A stretch of 32,756 nucleotides of DNA from the NCBI GenBank assembly GCA_031269465.1, contig JAISZB010000267.1:1-32756 (forward strand), written 5' to 3'. The DNA comes from Clostridiales bacterium. Lineage in GTDB: Bacteria; Bacillota; Clostridia; Lachnospirales; WQUN01. The translations under genes were made by a program, and so were the position numbers. This document shows positions 18,001 through 24,614 of the stretch, piece by piece. The notes below the pieces were generated by a model. That model ran no database searches. It had not been told where the DNA came from and saw only the letters and a program-made list of their open reading frames with translations. Numbering within the stretch: the stretch's first letter is position 1; each line of letters opens with the position of its first letter.

Positions 18001-18804
18001 ATTGACGGTTGCTCCCGGATAGATCATGATTGTAGGGGCATTGATGTCTGACTGAGTCATTCGGATATTGTCGAGAGTCAAGTTGAACTGGCCTGCGGCA
18101 CCGAAGATTATATGAGATACGCATGATGAGGATGCGCTTTGAATCAAGGCGTAGTTGTTGCCTATGGCCGCATCGGTGAAAGTTATAGCTTGCTTGCCGG
18201 CGAATGGGGTCACGATATACCCGAGGGACGGCGTCAAGTTTGCATTCGAAATGTTGATGGTATAGCTGGCTCCAAGTAGAGGCTCATTGGCGGCCGAACT
18301 CGCGCCGGCCATTCCCGCGTTAATTCCCGAGATGGAAGCGCCTTCTGCGGCATCCAAAGGAATCGATGCGGCAAAGCCTTCTTCCGGAAGAAAGAAGTTG
18401 TCGGATGTCAGTCCCGCCGCAGGCGGGAGCAGAGCGCTTTCGCCTGGAGAAATGACTATCTTGTATGTTCCGGCTGGCACGTCCATGAACGAATACGCTC
18501 CGTTTTCATCCGTAAAGGCAACTTCAAGAGCGGAAGAGCTGGAGATCCATCCTTGCGCGCAGGACTCGTCGTAAGCGTAGAGGGATGCGGACAGATTTTG
18601 GCATGAAACCTCCAAATCATCCCAAAGCCCGTTGGAGTCGGCGTCCAGCCATACCGCTCCGGATATGGAGGCTCCACCGGAAGAAGCTCCGCCGCTTCCA
18701 ACCGATTCAGCCAAGACGATGGAAATAGGCACAGACAGCAGCAAAAGCAGGAGCAGCAACGGATTCTTCATGGAACGCTTTCCTAAAGATGATTTCGAGT
18801 TCAT
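12025..18804 (-). CDS. Giant secreted SLH-anchored surface protein with papain-fold (C1) peptidase
   Basis: This 2259-residue protein starts with a signal peptide (hydrophobic 13-32). An SdrD-B/Cna-B-like domain (about 45-165) follows, with TDENGAYSFMDVPAGTYKI. A Gly/Ala/Ser-rich, beta-helix or carbohydrate-binding-like region spans about 175-500. Four tandem ~200-residue modules (about 705-1400) repeat the pattern VxAxFxGGxExxxSVxIxYS and a PGxxYNxAV motif. A Pro/Thr/Ser linker (about 1404-1530) leads to a papain-fold peptidase with Gln1733, Cys1739 (TSLCWDF), His1882 (NHMVQIIGWD) and Asn1912 (KNSWG), so all catalytic residues are present. A lectin-like domain (about 1955-2100) and an SLH-like C-terminus (about 2140-2259) follow. 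The ATG at 18804 has AAGGAGA. It probably acts on the cell wall surface, cutting proteins while binding glycans or peptides. No sortase motif is visible. Confidence 0.9.
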   Translation of the reverse strand: MNSKSSLGKRSMKNPLLLLLLLLSVPISIVLAESVGSGGASSGGASISGAVWLDADSNGLWDDLEVSCQNLSASLYAYDESCAQGWISSSSALEVAFTDENGAYSFMDVPAGTYKIVISPGESALLPPAAGLTSDNFFLPEEGFAASIPLDAAEGASISGINAGMAGASSAANEPLLGASYTINISNANLTPSLGYIVTPFAGKQAITFTDAAIGNNYALIQSASSSCVSHIIFGAAGQFNLTLDNIRMTQSDINAPTIMIYPGATVNFNVVGENEILNLAQSITGFESNNNSAIQVPMGASAVFSGTGSLTANGGSYSAAIGGGGGGYYGYLSLSPASGAIELGGSVRFLLTGGSNASALGGGFNGASGNITIKEDAYVKAWAGSAGSLNGPSGIGTGSAIENSFYTPSAGSIIIKGNARVDAYGADAINSANAGAAIGAGGGAGAGSISILDNARVEAAGGRNISDGAADAHNAPAIGSGSINSGQCAEIILAATASLKAYSKGVPSLISSAENSGTGFFINVSLDKGLDQDSEIRVFPSIFSDPDDFLALPAGFSSFAFITGSSSEPYALEAHASNAEPIGSLWFPSAGSWQISSAKSYQATPAVLASVLPFEPGSVEASEIMEDAAEISSSGFDLDIFTFVAGGFKYREISSDDWISVDWTPENGSTPRAVITNLIPNTKYEAVFFASASDGNFTSQKQSAPAQFTTLAKIASLTATAAPNSIYPYVSAEFTGGSEEITSVTINFSETDEYNIATAASVNASAEGFSDFLLSGGMDPGKTYNILVEASNASGISRKTTAYEAPLPDLGAVEVKDAAKSTAAFTVNGRNLKGVQLLDCGFRYSAALDLNGKMVDPIALPGASAIADGLQPNSKYCVSSFIEVQLANGGSLTLESAISTFFTYPEIKSASAKKSGSNSMPEVEAVFTEGSEDLENAFIYFSYEPIPEDLSGVASTAPLNFTSAGFPETRLNGLAAGRTCYIAVVVASTTGLSDRFDISYEVPAPIAGIMQAVESDDSSATLSSIGQDLKGFDLESCGFLYSTQLIDGKPGGEDLNVMYMDISNLGGPDGAVTASACGLKSNTRYYASYFASAGGYTAQSPIVSFTTAPKVLSASVEAGAHGMPRISAAFSGGTEQLASVSVFYSDSEIAIPGSPNISAGSFTPEGFSGVLVEGLTPGAEYNFAVFIQTFEGKSARFDIAWALPLPIAGTASAEEITKTGAKLSASNFDLKGYDFTDGGFAISKELDSQSPGGAFLQKISWTPYNGLSGVKTAYASGLESNTLYHIAAFAEVAGCAVQSSTCSFATMPEIISLSATYSDGGAPAINAVFSGGTEEITSVEIYYSTEELIIPGSAHSTVPSASRSGFTGFTLDGLIPGNSYNIAVVISSYAGTDTMYATINAPPEKAETTPSISEPPSNVSALTPSPTKPPSPSKVPASTPSPANAPPTTPTPSPLSVPPNVASSKSPTPTPPYASNSPSKTPAPLPSPSGTPSTGDSSQYGPPVPSNTMPPLPTPTPIRDNEIEIMPEATPSSATDLAQKTIGPFTLELPSEDIQVEISKENPPKPKDIDSQLKPISDASTFSWPSEDGSMAILAGISIPSNMVGAALAYSEDGSYRYIDISYDDGKASASLSPGETIQFFAAEIGKPLDMFIPAYVDKSFLSYQARVQNKSLEGYNGFVPNMYAMFGGNDSEGGSSSSANAKAYIDNPYDAKYPSAFDQRGRTYMPKVRDQLTTSLCWDFSTLSALELLIGKTSGLSYTLSVSNPAYRMSKSSSGFNRGPLDAGNFFISAAYLTAAGAVLDSDEPFDSLFNGKAGQDAAPVASVTDFEILRYDISNMKTYLMNYGSLISAVYVDDNKTSSFYNEETAAYYMASPQKNPNHMVQIIGWDNNYKASNFSSEPPLDGAWILKNSWGTQIGDGGFFYVSFADALLQKNLYAIKKASLTNPSDKLYMHDPYGQTGAISFNSKTSWASNTFKASGKSEKLKAVSFYTVNSNVNYEIYLSPTGKLNDRTLIKSGRAAAGYTTASLDKPIELNGQTFAVLVKMTSDTEVNIPVERDVPNYIAGASAELGQSYVGRDGATWIDLSEKLKNSNACIRAWTTTGEPAAAAKATAPAQAQTESKAAAKNSPEPQSSSSGNLSRGAAALLVAQAFGLNSQSAKSAMAALESKGTYDKISDKDPAVEITREEFCYALARVMDLPGTVGKSFLDISGSYAKKAIMALSSKKIIAADENGCFRPEEKVTLQDAKLWIENAKRK

Positions 18805-19040
18805 AAAGTCTCTCCTTCTCGAATGAAATCGATTTATGCGATGTTTCTGAAAATTTTTTTGAAAGCGTCCTAATTACAGCTTTACTAATATATCGGAGAT
18901 CGCTAGGAGAAACTTGAATTGTAAAAAGTGCTAATGCTCGCAACACTTCGACCCTTCCAGTTTTCAGGCCTCAATTTCTAGATTGCGTAAGTTTTTTTTG
19001 CGATTAGTGGTCGAATTAACAGTAAAAATGTCTTTTATAA
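18805..19040. other. Leader and upstream region of the surface protein gene
   Basis: The region is AT-rich and holds the ribosome site GAAGGAGAGA just before the start codon. A TATATT element near 18890 (minus strand) could be a -10 box, but I see no matching -35 hexamer. No gene is supported here. Confidence 0.3.
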
Positions 19041-19191
19041 CTATACTGTTCGCACATAAAAATGTCTATTTTGGAGTAGATTATCAAGTTCCAAAACAGG
19101 GATTGACTAAAAACAGCATATATGTTGTTTACATATCTCAGTGGATAATCAGGCTCCAAAATCGATACATTTGACAGCAAAATCTGCATGC
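19041..19191. repeat. Degenerate palindromic repeat, copy H
   Basis: CTATACTG at the left, ATTTTGGAGTAGATTATC (about 19068) and GGATAATCAGGCTCCAAAAT (to about 19163), then GACAGCAAAATCTGCATG. The pattern matches the family's arms with many substitutions, and only part of the palindrome still pairs. Confidence 0.45.
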
Positions 19192-19240
19192 TTCACAGTT
19201 CAAACCCTCTGCAATTTTGGCTGTCTTTCTGCAACAGCCT

Positions 19241-19267
19241 GCTGAATGCTCCTCTTGAGCATTCAGC
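19241..19267. repeat. Perfect 11-bp hairpin
   Basis: GCTGAATGCTC, loop CTCTT, GAGCATTCAGC. It lies between palindromic repeats H and I. No T-run follows on the plus strand. Confidence 0.6.
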
Positions 19268-19411
19268 ATCTTCAGATGAGTCCGCATCGGGAAACAACCT
19301 TGGCTCCTTGCAGCCCGCAAAAAGCCCAATGCCATAATCGACGCTGTAAAAGCCGCTGAAAATAGGGATGGGATAATGCATCGAATCTATGAATCGTCCG
19401 GAACTAAAACC

Positions 19412-19463
19412 AGCGCTGTATAATCAAGCTCCAAAAAAGGATCATTGAATGAAAATCAGTATA
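19412..19463. repeat. Half palindromic repeat, copy I (right arm only)
   Basis: TGTATAATCAAGCTCCAAAA and ATGAAAATCAGTATA match the right arm and right terminus of copy C, but no matching left arm lies immediately upstream. It is either truncated or split from copy H by an insertion. Confidence 0.7.
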
Positions 19464-19768
19464 TCTTCTATGGCTGAATGCAACATGACGGAGGATGATG
19501 AAACTGAACTTGGGCATGGTTGCAGGCCTTTCTCCACTTAATTGAAGCTATTTGATAAAGGCGCCGCGCTTGCGGCTCCATTAGCAAGCGCGCAGCCAGA
19601 GAGTCTGGTTTTGAGGCGGATAGTCTGCTGAAGGACTCATTAGCCCTTAGAGGATGCGCATTAAGAGGATTTAAGCCCTGGCGATTTCCGCATCAGGGCG
19701 GGCGGCCTTGAAAGCGTCGAGCGCGCTCGCATGCAAGGCATGCTGATTTGCATAGGAAAGCTCTTTAG

Positions 19769-19906
19769 GCATACTGCTTTGCACTAGATAGTTCCGATTT
19801 TGATGTCCGATTATACAATTATGCGAAATGTGGATATAGCCATATAGCACCCTTCAATGGACTCTCAGACATCAAAATCGGTGCATTTGACTGCAAAGCG
19901 GTATGC
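19769..19906. repeat. Palindromic intergenic repeat, copy J (divergent subtype)
   Basis: The termini GCATACTGCTTTGCA and TGCAAAGCGGTATGC are inverted, and the inner arms CCGATTTTGATGTC and GACATCAAAATCGG pair perfectly. These arms differ from those of copies C-E on both sides together, so base pairing is kept while sequence changed. A further GCATGCTGATTTGCAT lies just upstream at 19738-19753. Confidence 0.85.
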
Positions 19907-20196
19907 ATATGGCTGAATACCGGCATATTTCAGAGGATAATCAAGCTCCAGAGCATTTCATTCGACGGGAAATCGCTTGCGCCAGCAGAGCAGGCTTCAA
20001 ATGCTCATCAGCGCGGCGTCACGCATCCTTTCAAATCTTTATTGAAGGCAACTGGCATATTTCGGGTCTTAAATGTTTAAAAATGCATAAACTTTTAAAA
20101 AGGTTTTCCGTTTTTATTTGTAGGCGTGTATTGCGCCTTGACAGCAAATGATATTATGCACTGAAACCCTAAAACAGCGCAGAAGGGGGTGCTTTC

Positions 20197-21042
20197 GTGG
20201 AAGGAAACGAAAGCCGCAAGCCTAGGATGAATGCGTCTGCCGCGCTAGTCGTCGCCATGGCGGCATTGACTGTCATCATGCTCTCCATATGTCTTCAGCT
20301 TTTAAGCCTGTCGAGGGCTGAAAAAGATGCCAGGAGAGAGATGGAGGCTGCCGCCTCGAACCTGGAAGATGCCAAAACTCGACTGAAAGAAGCTGAAAAA
20401 AGGTCGAACGCCGCTTTAGAGCAGATTATACTGATTTCTTCTAGAGTCGAGGAGTTGTCAATGATAGAAAAAAGCATCGACTTCGAGGCTTGCATCAAAG
20501 GAGAGACGGCAAAATGTGAAGCCCAAAGAGACGCTCTTATTGAGGAAGCCAACTACATACTCAAAAAGGAGAGGCCGAGCTTTGCATACTACAGCGCGTC
20601 CATCCCATCTGCCTTTAATCTGGAAGACTCTATTATCAAGGATGCGGCCGAATACTCCTCGAACTATCTTCCGGGAGCCGTATTCAAAGGCTTGGCGGGA
20701 TTATGGGAGTATGCCGGAAAAGACTACGGCTTGATGGACGATGGAAGCGCGTTGGAGCAGATGGCGCAGCTTTGGGGCGCTGAGATGAGATACGGCAACC
20801 TTGAGCCCTTAATGGCGATGATGGATGATGGCGTATCTCCGGAAGAAGCCGGCGAAGCCTTTGAACTCTACAGAAGGGCGCAGAGATATGCAGACGCCAT
20901 GAGTGAATTCACCCATGAGGTTATGCCTCTTGGTTCTTCAAATGATTCAGCGCAGCGCATTAAAGAAGTATCGAGGTCGATAAAACTGCTTGAAGCCAGG
21001 CTTGAGCTTTTGAAAGCTTTGGGAGGTGAGTCTGGTGAATAG
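20197..21042 (+). CDS. Single-pass membrane protein with coiled coil, unknown function
   Basis: A 281-residue protein I do not recognise. One membrane helix lies at about 14-38 (ALVVAMAALTVIMLSICLQL). A charged heptad-rich stretch (about 40-100, EKDARREMEAAASNLEDAKT and onward) indicates a coiled coil. The rest is mixed helical with no cysteine motif or enzyme signature. The topology is N-in, with the coiled coil probably outside the membrane. The GTG start at 20197 has AGAAGGGGGTG. The next gene starts inside its last codons and has the same layout of N-terminal helix plus coiled coil, so the two proteins probably form a complex. Confidence 0.8.
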   Translation: MEGNESRKPRMNASAALVVAMAALTVIMLSICLQLLSLSRAEKDARREMEAAASNLEDAKTRLKEAEKRSNAALEQIILISSRVEELSMIEKSIDFEACIKGETAKCEAQRDALIEEANYILKKERPSFAYYSASIPSAFNLEDSIIKDAAEYSSNYLPGAVFKGLAGLWEYAGKDYGLMDDGSALEQMAQLWGAEMRYGNLEPLMAMMDDGVSPEEAGEAFELYRRAQRYADAMSEFTHEVMPLGSSNDSAQRIKEVSRSIKLLEARLELLKALGGESGE

Positions 21043-22414
21043 TGCCAGCAACGCAAAATCTCATGTCGGCTTGGGGGTTGTCTTTGCCTTGTGCGCGCTT
21101 TTAGCGGCAGCTTTATGCTTGGCTGCAAGCCTTTACTGGTATTATAGGAAAAGCGTTTTGACGGAGTCTGAAAAGGCGGAGTACGCGCGAATATCATCAG
21201 AGCTTATAGAGACGCAGATCTTGGCTGATGAGGCGCAATTAAGGGCGGAAGCCTTCGAATCGGAGCTTTTGTCAGTTTCAGCCCTTTTCGAGGAGAAGAA
21301 CCGCGAGATTGAGCTTCTTAGGATGCAAGCAAAGAGCTATGAAGAAAAGCTTAAGGATATAAAGTCAAAGCGCTTGGCGTTTTCCGACTACACCTTCCCT
21401 GATCCGGATGAGTTTCCATTTCTCCTGGAGATAGACAGGCTAAGAAATATCGAGTCTGAGTATATAAAAAAATCAAGCGTCGTGGATGCTATTGCCGGGA
21501 TTTTCATCCCATTCGGGAACTCCGCAGTGACTGGATATATTATGAAAGACGACTTCAACGCGAAGAAAAACCTGTTCATGTCGGTATGCATTCCAAATTT
21601 TTTCTCCCAGAACTATTTTGCCGCCGCCTTGTCAAAGGCAAACGCTGATCTCGCGGAATACAAGGCGACCCTTTCATATATAGACGAAGCGATAGAATTG
21701 TCCCGCAGCGATGAGCGCTTGGCGGAAAGCTCAGCGCTTATGAAGGCCATGCTAGAAGGAGACGCATTGGACGAGAGCCTTAAAGAGATGATGCTCAATA
21801 TCAGAGATGACATCATCATGTCCTTCCATACGGGCGCCTTGGCGTACACCCTTTATGTCGGAGCTTTGGACAAGTGCGATGAAACGGCAAGGCTGGAGGA
21901 ATTCGTGACAGAAACGAAGAATTACATGGCGGCCCAGAAGTGGCTGATTATGCCGGATGAGCTTTCTGAGCAACTATTCGATGCGCAGTCGGCTATGATT
22001 GATGAGTACACAAAGGCAATTGACTGCATTATGGAATCATCTGCGATTGATCCGAATATAGCGACCGGCCCCGCTGAATTTTCGTTTTTCCGCATCCGCA
22101 GCAACAGGGTGAGCTATTTCATGAAGCTTAAAAACGCTGGAACTGAAAATAATGTTCTTAAAGCTGAAGATTCAGGGCCTAAGGGATTCATCTGCTACTT
22201 CAGCCCTTGGGGGCATCCGCTTTACATCGAGAGCAAGTCGAGTGGAGAATATGCGTACATCAGCCCGGAATCGCATAAAGTCTTCTCCTATGCCGGGGAT
22301 CCGGTGAAGCTTCAAGCCGAAGCGGATCTTTGGGAGCGTGTGCACGAAAGCATTGGAAAAGTTTCAGATTCAGAGTTGGCTATGGAAATTGATGGAATTA
22401 GGAACGGGCGTTAG
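21035..22414 (+). CDS. Single-pass membrane protein with coiled coil, unknown function (partner of upstream gene)
   Basis: A 459-residue protein without a recognisable family signature. A hydrophobic helix (about 12-36, VFALCALLAAALCLAASLYW) is followed by a long charged coiled-coil-like segment (ESEKAEYARISSELIETQIL and onward, to about residue 115). A mixed helical domain follows and ends in a short beta-rich part. The GTG at 21035 is preferred because GGGAGGTG lies at correct spacing; the frame-start GTG at 21026 overlaps that site. It overlaps the upstream gene by 8 bp, implying translational coupling. A strong hairpin terminator lies downstream. Confidence 0.8.
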   Translation: MNSASNAKSHVGLGVVFALCALLAAALCLAASLYWYYRKSVLTESEKAEYARISSELIETQILADEAQLRAEAFESELLSVSALFEEKNREIELLRMQAKSYEEKLKDIKSKRLAFSDYTFPDPDEFPFLLEIDRLRNIESEYIKKSSVVDAIAGIFIPFGNSAVTGYIMKDDFNAKKNLFMSVCIPNFFSQNYFAAALSKANADLAEYKATLSYIDEAIELSRSDERLAESSALMKAMLEGDALDESLKEMMLNIRDDIIMSFHTGALAYTLYVGALDKCDETARLEEFVTETKNYMAAQKWLIMPDELSEQLFDAQSAMIDEYTKAIDCIMESSAIDPNIATGPAEFSFFRIRSNRVSYFMKLKNAGTENNVLKAEDSGPKGFICYFSPWGHPLYIESKSSGEYAYISPESHKVFSYAGDPVKLQAEADLWERVHESIGKVSDSELAMEIDGIRNGR

Positions 22415-22416
22415 GA

Positions 22417-22539
22417 ATGGCGAAAAGATTTGGATTGATCAATCATTACAGGGGCATTCCGGATAATCCCGCATTTTTCCTGCGCCTCGAGAAGATAGCA
22501 TTAGGACTTGAAATGAAAAGCCGCTTCATCCCAAAGTGA
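22417..22539 (+). CDS. Possible 40-residue ORF running into the terminator
   Basis: ATG at 22417 starts two bases after the preceding stop and the ORF ends in a TGA inside the terminator stem. The product begins MAKRFGLINHYRGIPDNPAF and is basic. No clear ribosome site is present beyond GGAAT, so translation would rely on coupling. Likely incidental, but the reading frame fills the gap exactly. Confidence 0.25.
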   Translation: MAKRFGLINHYRGIPDNPAFFLRLEKIALGLEMKSRFIPK

Positions 22540-22550
22540 TGAAGCGGCTT
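22518..22550. terminator. Bidirectional intrinsic terminator
   Basis: AAGCCGCTTCATC, loop CCAAAGT, GATGAAGCGGCTT is a perfect 13-bp stem. On the plus strand CTTTAT follows; on the minus strand the stem is followed by TTCATTTC. It can end both the plus-strand coiled-coil genes and the minus-strand tRNA transcript that converges on it. Confidence 0.85.
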
Positions 22551-22553
22551 CTT

Positions 22554-22626
22554 TATACCGATTTTATGCAAATTTGAAGTAAAATGTGCCTAGCGCGCCT
22601 AATGTGGAGCTTGACTGCCCGTATAA
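22554..22626. repeat. Partial palindromic repeat, copy W
   Basis: TATACCGATTTTATGCAAAT at the left and GGAGCTTGACTGCCCGTATA at the right resemble family pieces, without a full palindrome. It sits between the terminator and the 3' end of the tRNA. Confidence 0.4.
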
Positions 22627-22627
22627 A

Positions 22628-22699
22628 TGGAGGTAGAGGGATTCGAACCCTCGATCTCTCGCATGCGAAGCGAACGCATTACCCCTATGCCATACCCCC
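22628..22699 (-). tRNA. tRNA-Ala, anticodon CGC
   Basis: The 72-nt sequence folds as a cloverleaf. The acceptor GGGGGTA pairs with TACCTCC and includes the G3:U70 pair, the alanine identity element, with A73 as discriminator. The D stem is GCAT/ATGC and the anticodon stem TTCGC/GCGAG with loop TTCGCAT (anticodon CGC). The T arm is GAGGG-TTCGAAT-CCCTC. CCA is not encoded. It decodes GCG. Confidence 0.92.
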
Positions 22700-22731
22700 G
22701 AAAAACAAAAATGCTAAAAAGCAACCTCTGC

Positions 22732-22896
22732 CTATTTAGGCGGCCAGGCATTCAAACTGAGCGAACCCTCTGGCCTTTTTACCCGGCCCTCTTGCGCGGT
22801 GAATTCACCCTTAGCCAATGATGCCCCAAGGCTTGATGCTTTCAGTCCAAATGCGTTAAGCGGCGAACCGTTTATGTTGGACTGAAATGCTTTCAT
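22732..22896 (-). CDS. Possible 54-residue ORF between a promoter and the tRNA gene
   Basis: The frame runs from ATG at 22896 to a TAG at 22732-22734. It begins MKAFQSNINGSPLNAFGLKA and is Ser/Gly/Ala-rich with a basic tail. The ribosome site is weak (AAGTGAG). The predicted transcription start at about 22903 would leave only a ~7-nt leader, which argues that the transcript may instead be a non-coding leader of the tRNA. An inverted repeat TTTCAGTCCAA / TTGGACTGAAA lies at the start of the frame. Confidence 0.25.
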   Translation of the reverse strand: MKAFQSNINGSPLNAFGLKASSLGASLAKGEFTAQEGRVKRPEGSLSLNAWPPK

Positions 22897-22909
22897 AACT
22901 CACTTGCCT

Positions 22910-22938
22910 ATTATAATGCCTTGGAAAGAAAAGATCAA
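22910..22938 (-). promoter_or_regulatory. Sigma-A-type promoter upstream of tRNA-Ala
   Basis: TTGATC (22933-22938), a 17-bp spacer and a perfect TATAAT (22910-22915) on the minus strand. Transcription would start near 22903 and reach the tRNA about 200 bases later. Confidence 0.6.
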
Positions 22939-22992
22939 CTATTTCGCGAAAAATATTTTGGAAGGCTTTTATTTAGTACGGATGCTGGAAAC

Positions 22993-23030
22993 GCAGGATT
23001 CCCACCGTAAAATGTTCAGGTGAGAATCCT
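22993..23030. repeat. Hairpin AGGATTC-CACC / GGTG-GAATCCT
   Basis: An inverted repeat of about 11 pairs with one-base bulges, downstream of the LacI-type gene and upstream of the tRNA promoter. It may contribute to termination. No T-run follows on either strand. Confidence 0.4.
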
Positions 23031-23061
23031 GAGCCTGTGGTTTAAGCAAGAATGGATTTAG

Positions 23062-23083
23062 GAAGCGCCGCATAGGCGGCTTC
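23062..23083 (-). terminator. Hairpin after the LacI-type regulator gene
   Basis: GAAGC-GCC, loop, GGC-G-GCTTC lies five bases beyond the stop codon. The downstream tract on the minus strand (CTAAATCC) is only weakly T-rich, so terminator function is tentative. Confidence 0.4.
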
Positions 23084-23087
23084 GGCT

Positions 23088-24122
23088 TTAATTTATTTTC
23101 AAGCATGAAGCCCTTTCCACCAGTACGCTGGGGATGAACTCAGTCAGGGGGTTGCCTTCTTTTTGATTTATAGCTGAAATAGTGCGGGATACCAGCGAGA
23201 AAAAGAATTTCCTAAAGTCAAAGGCAAATGAAGTAAGAGGAGGAGAGACCAGGTTGGCTCTCACATGCCCGTCGATGCCGATTACGGACACCTGGCCGGG
23301 TATGGATATGCCGGCTTCCTCCAGGGCGTGGTAAACTCCGAAAGCCACAGAGTCGTTGTTTGCGCATATTACCGTAGGAAGCTGCCCGCAGTTTTCCAAA
23401 AGCTCCTTCGCAGCCTTGTAGCCGCTCGGCTCTGTTACATCCGCGTAGTACATCCACTCCCTGCGAATTAAGATGTTGTGCCGTTGCAATCCGCTCAAGA
23501 AGCTCTCGTGCCGTTTTACGGAGCTGTATCTGTTCATATTTCCGTCTATTATCGCTATGTCTTTGTGTCCCATGCCGCAGACATAATCTATCGCTTTCCC
23601 GCCCGTGTCAATCTCGAAGTTTACTGAAATGCGGTTAGGCTCGTTGCAGTCCGGGCGAAAATGATCAAATACGCCTACAATCTTGCCCCTGGATGTGAGT
23701 TCGTCTAATAGCGGCTCGTTGTTGTTCACGCCGATGAATATACCCGCGTCGATTCTCTCTTGAAGGAAGATTCGCTTGATGTAGTTGATGTTTTCCTTGT
23801 CCGTGAGGTTTTTCAGTATGCATGTCAAGACCAAATAACCAAGCTCTGCGGCGCTTTCTGTGACATGAACCAGAAAAGTGCTGCTTTGGATGTCATCAGC
23901 GATTGCGCTGTCTGAAATCCAGAAGAATCCCAGTGTGCCTGTCCGTTTGCCCGCAAGCAGCTGGCCTGATAAAAGAGGGTAGTACTCATTCTCGTTTATC
24001 ACCTTCATTACGCGATCCCGCGTTTCAGAGGGCACATTTGCGTAGCCGTTCACGACACGGCTGACAGTGCTGCGGGAGACGCCAGCTAACCGGGCGATTT
24101 CTGCGCTATTTAATTTTTTCAT
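23088..24122 (-). CDS. LacI/GalR-family transcriptional repressor
   Basis: The N-terminal helix-turn-helix and hinge are textbook: KKLNSAEIARLAGVSRSTVS followed by RVVNGYANVP (residues 2-31). A periplasmic-binding-protein-like effector domain fills the rest and contains GVFDHFRPD, CANNDSVAFGVYHALEEAGI and VIGIDG. The frame is open to 24152, but the ATG at 24122 gives the normal LacI N-terminus and has GAGGAAAG at correct spacing, giving 344 residues. It is divergent from the VOC/beta-propeller/dehydrogenase genes and probably represses them in the absence of a sugar-like effector. Its own promoter (TTGACA, 18 bp, TAATAT) lies directly upstream. Confidence 0.93.
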   Translation of the reverse strand: MKKLNSAEIARLAGVSRSTVSRVVNGYANVPSETRDRVMKVINENEYYPLLSGQLLAGKRTGTLGFFWISDSAIADDIQSSTFLVHVTESAAELGYLVLTCILKNLTDKENINYIKRIFLQERIDAGIFIGVNNNEPLLDELTSRGKIVGVFDHFRPDCNEPNRISVNFEIDTGGKAIDYVCGMGHKDIAIIDGNMNRYSSVKRHESFLSGLQRHNILIRREWMYYADVTEPSGYKAAKELLENCGQLPTVICANNDSVAFGVYHALEEAGISIPGQVSVIGIDGHVRANLVSPPLTSFAFDFRKFFFSLVSRTISAINQKEGNPLTEFIPSVLVERASCLKIN

Positions 24123-24178
24123 GGTAGCTTTCCTCTGCACTTTCAGCCTCAATATTTTTGTTCATTCTATACTAATTA

Positions 24179-24208
24179 ATATTAACATATGAAGCGATTT
24201 ATTGTCAA
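24179..24208 (-). promoter_or_regulatory. Promoter of the LacI-type gene
   Basis: Perfect TTGACA (24203-24208), an 18-bp spacer and TAATAT (24179-24184) on the minus strand, about 57 bp upstream of the ATG. Confidence 0.75.
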
Positions 24209-24336
24209 GATTACAAGGATTGCTTGCTGAATATTTTGCTATAGAAATGAGCAGCTTTTACAATATTTATCCAAATTGACCTTAATCAGGAATTATTTTT
24301 ACAACGCCTTTTTATTTACATACTTAAGCGCAGTCA

Positions 24337-24420
24337 AATATACCGTTTTTGAGGCTGATGAATCCTTTAAAAGCATCTTATTTGCAATTGTCATCTATAC
24401 CGATTTTCATGAAAATTTAG
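24337..24420. repeat. Degenerate palindromic repeat, copy V
   Basis: GCAGTCAAATATACCGTTTT, then TATTTGCAATTG and TATACCGATTTTCATG. The words are those of the repeat family, but most pairing has been lost. It lies in the divergent promoter region between the LacI-type and VOC genes. Confidence 0.4.
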
Positions 24421-24558
24421 CAGCCTTTTTCTATTGGAATCTTTACAAGGGAAAATCCTAGGGAAAATATTAACCAAGTCTTAAAGTAAATTAAGCCATA
24501 TTTTACAGAATTGAATAATGGCAGATTGAAGATTAATATTCAACTCAATAAATATTGC

Positions 24559-24587
24559 TTGCAAACACGTTTTCACTGTGTTAGTAT
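24559..24587 (+). promoter_or_regulatory. Promoter of the VOC gene with LacI-type operator in the spacer
   Basis: TTGCAA (24559-24564), a 17-bp spacer and TAGTAT (24582-24587), 28 bp before the GTG start. The spacer region holds GCAAACACGTTTTC (24561-24574), an imperfect palindrome (5 of 7 pairs) centred on CG that resembles LacI/GalR operators. Binding there would block RNA polymerase. The repressor gene next door is the natural candidate. Confidence 0.65.
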
Positions 24588-24614
24588 TTGTTTAGAACTG
24601 AAGGAGGCGATTAA

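Noticed and set aside
20138..20157. TTGACA and TATTAT upstream of the first coiled-coil gene as a promoter
   Set aside because: The two hexamers are only about eight bases apart, too close to work as a -35/-10 pair.
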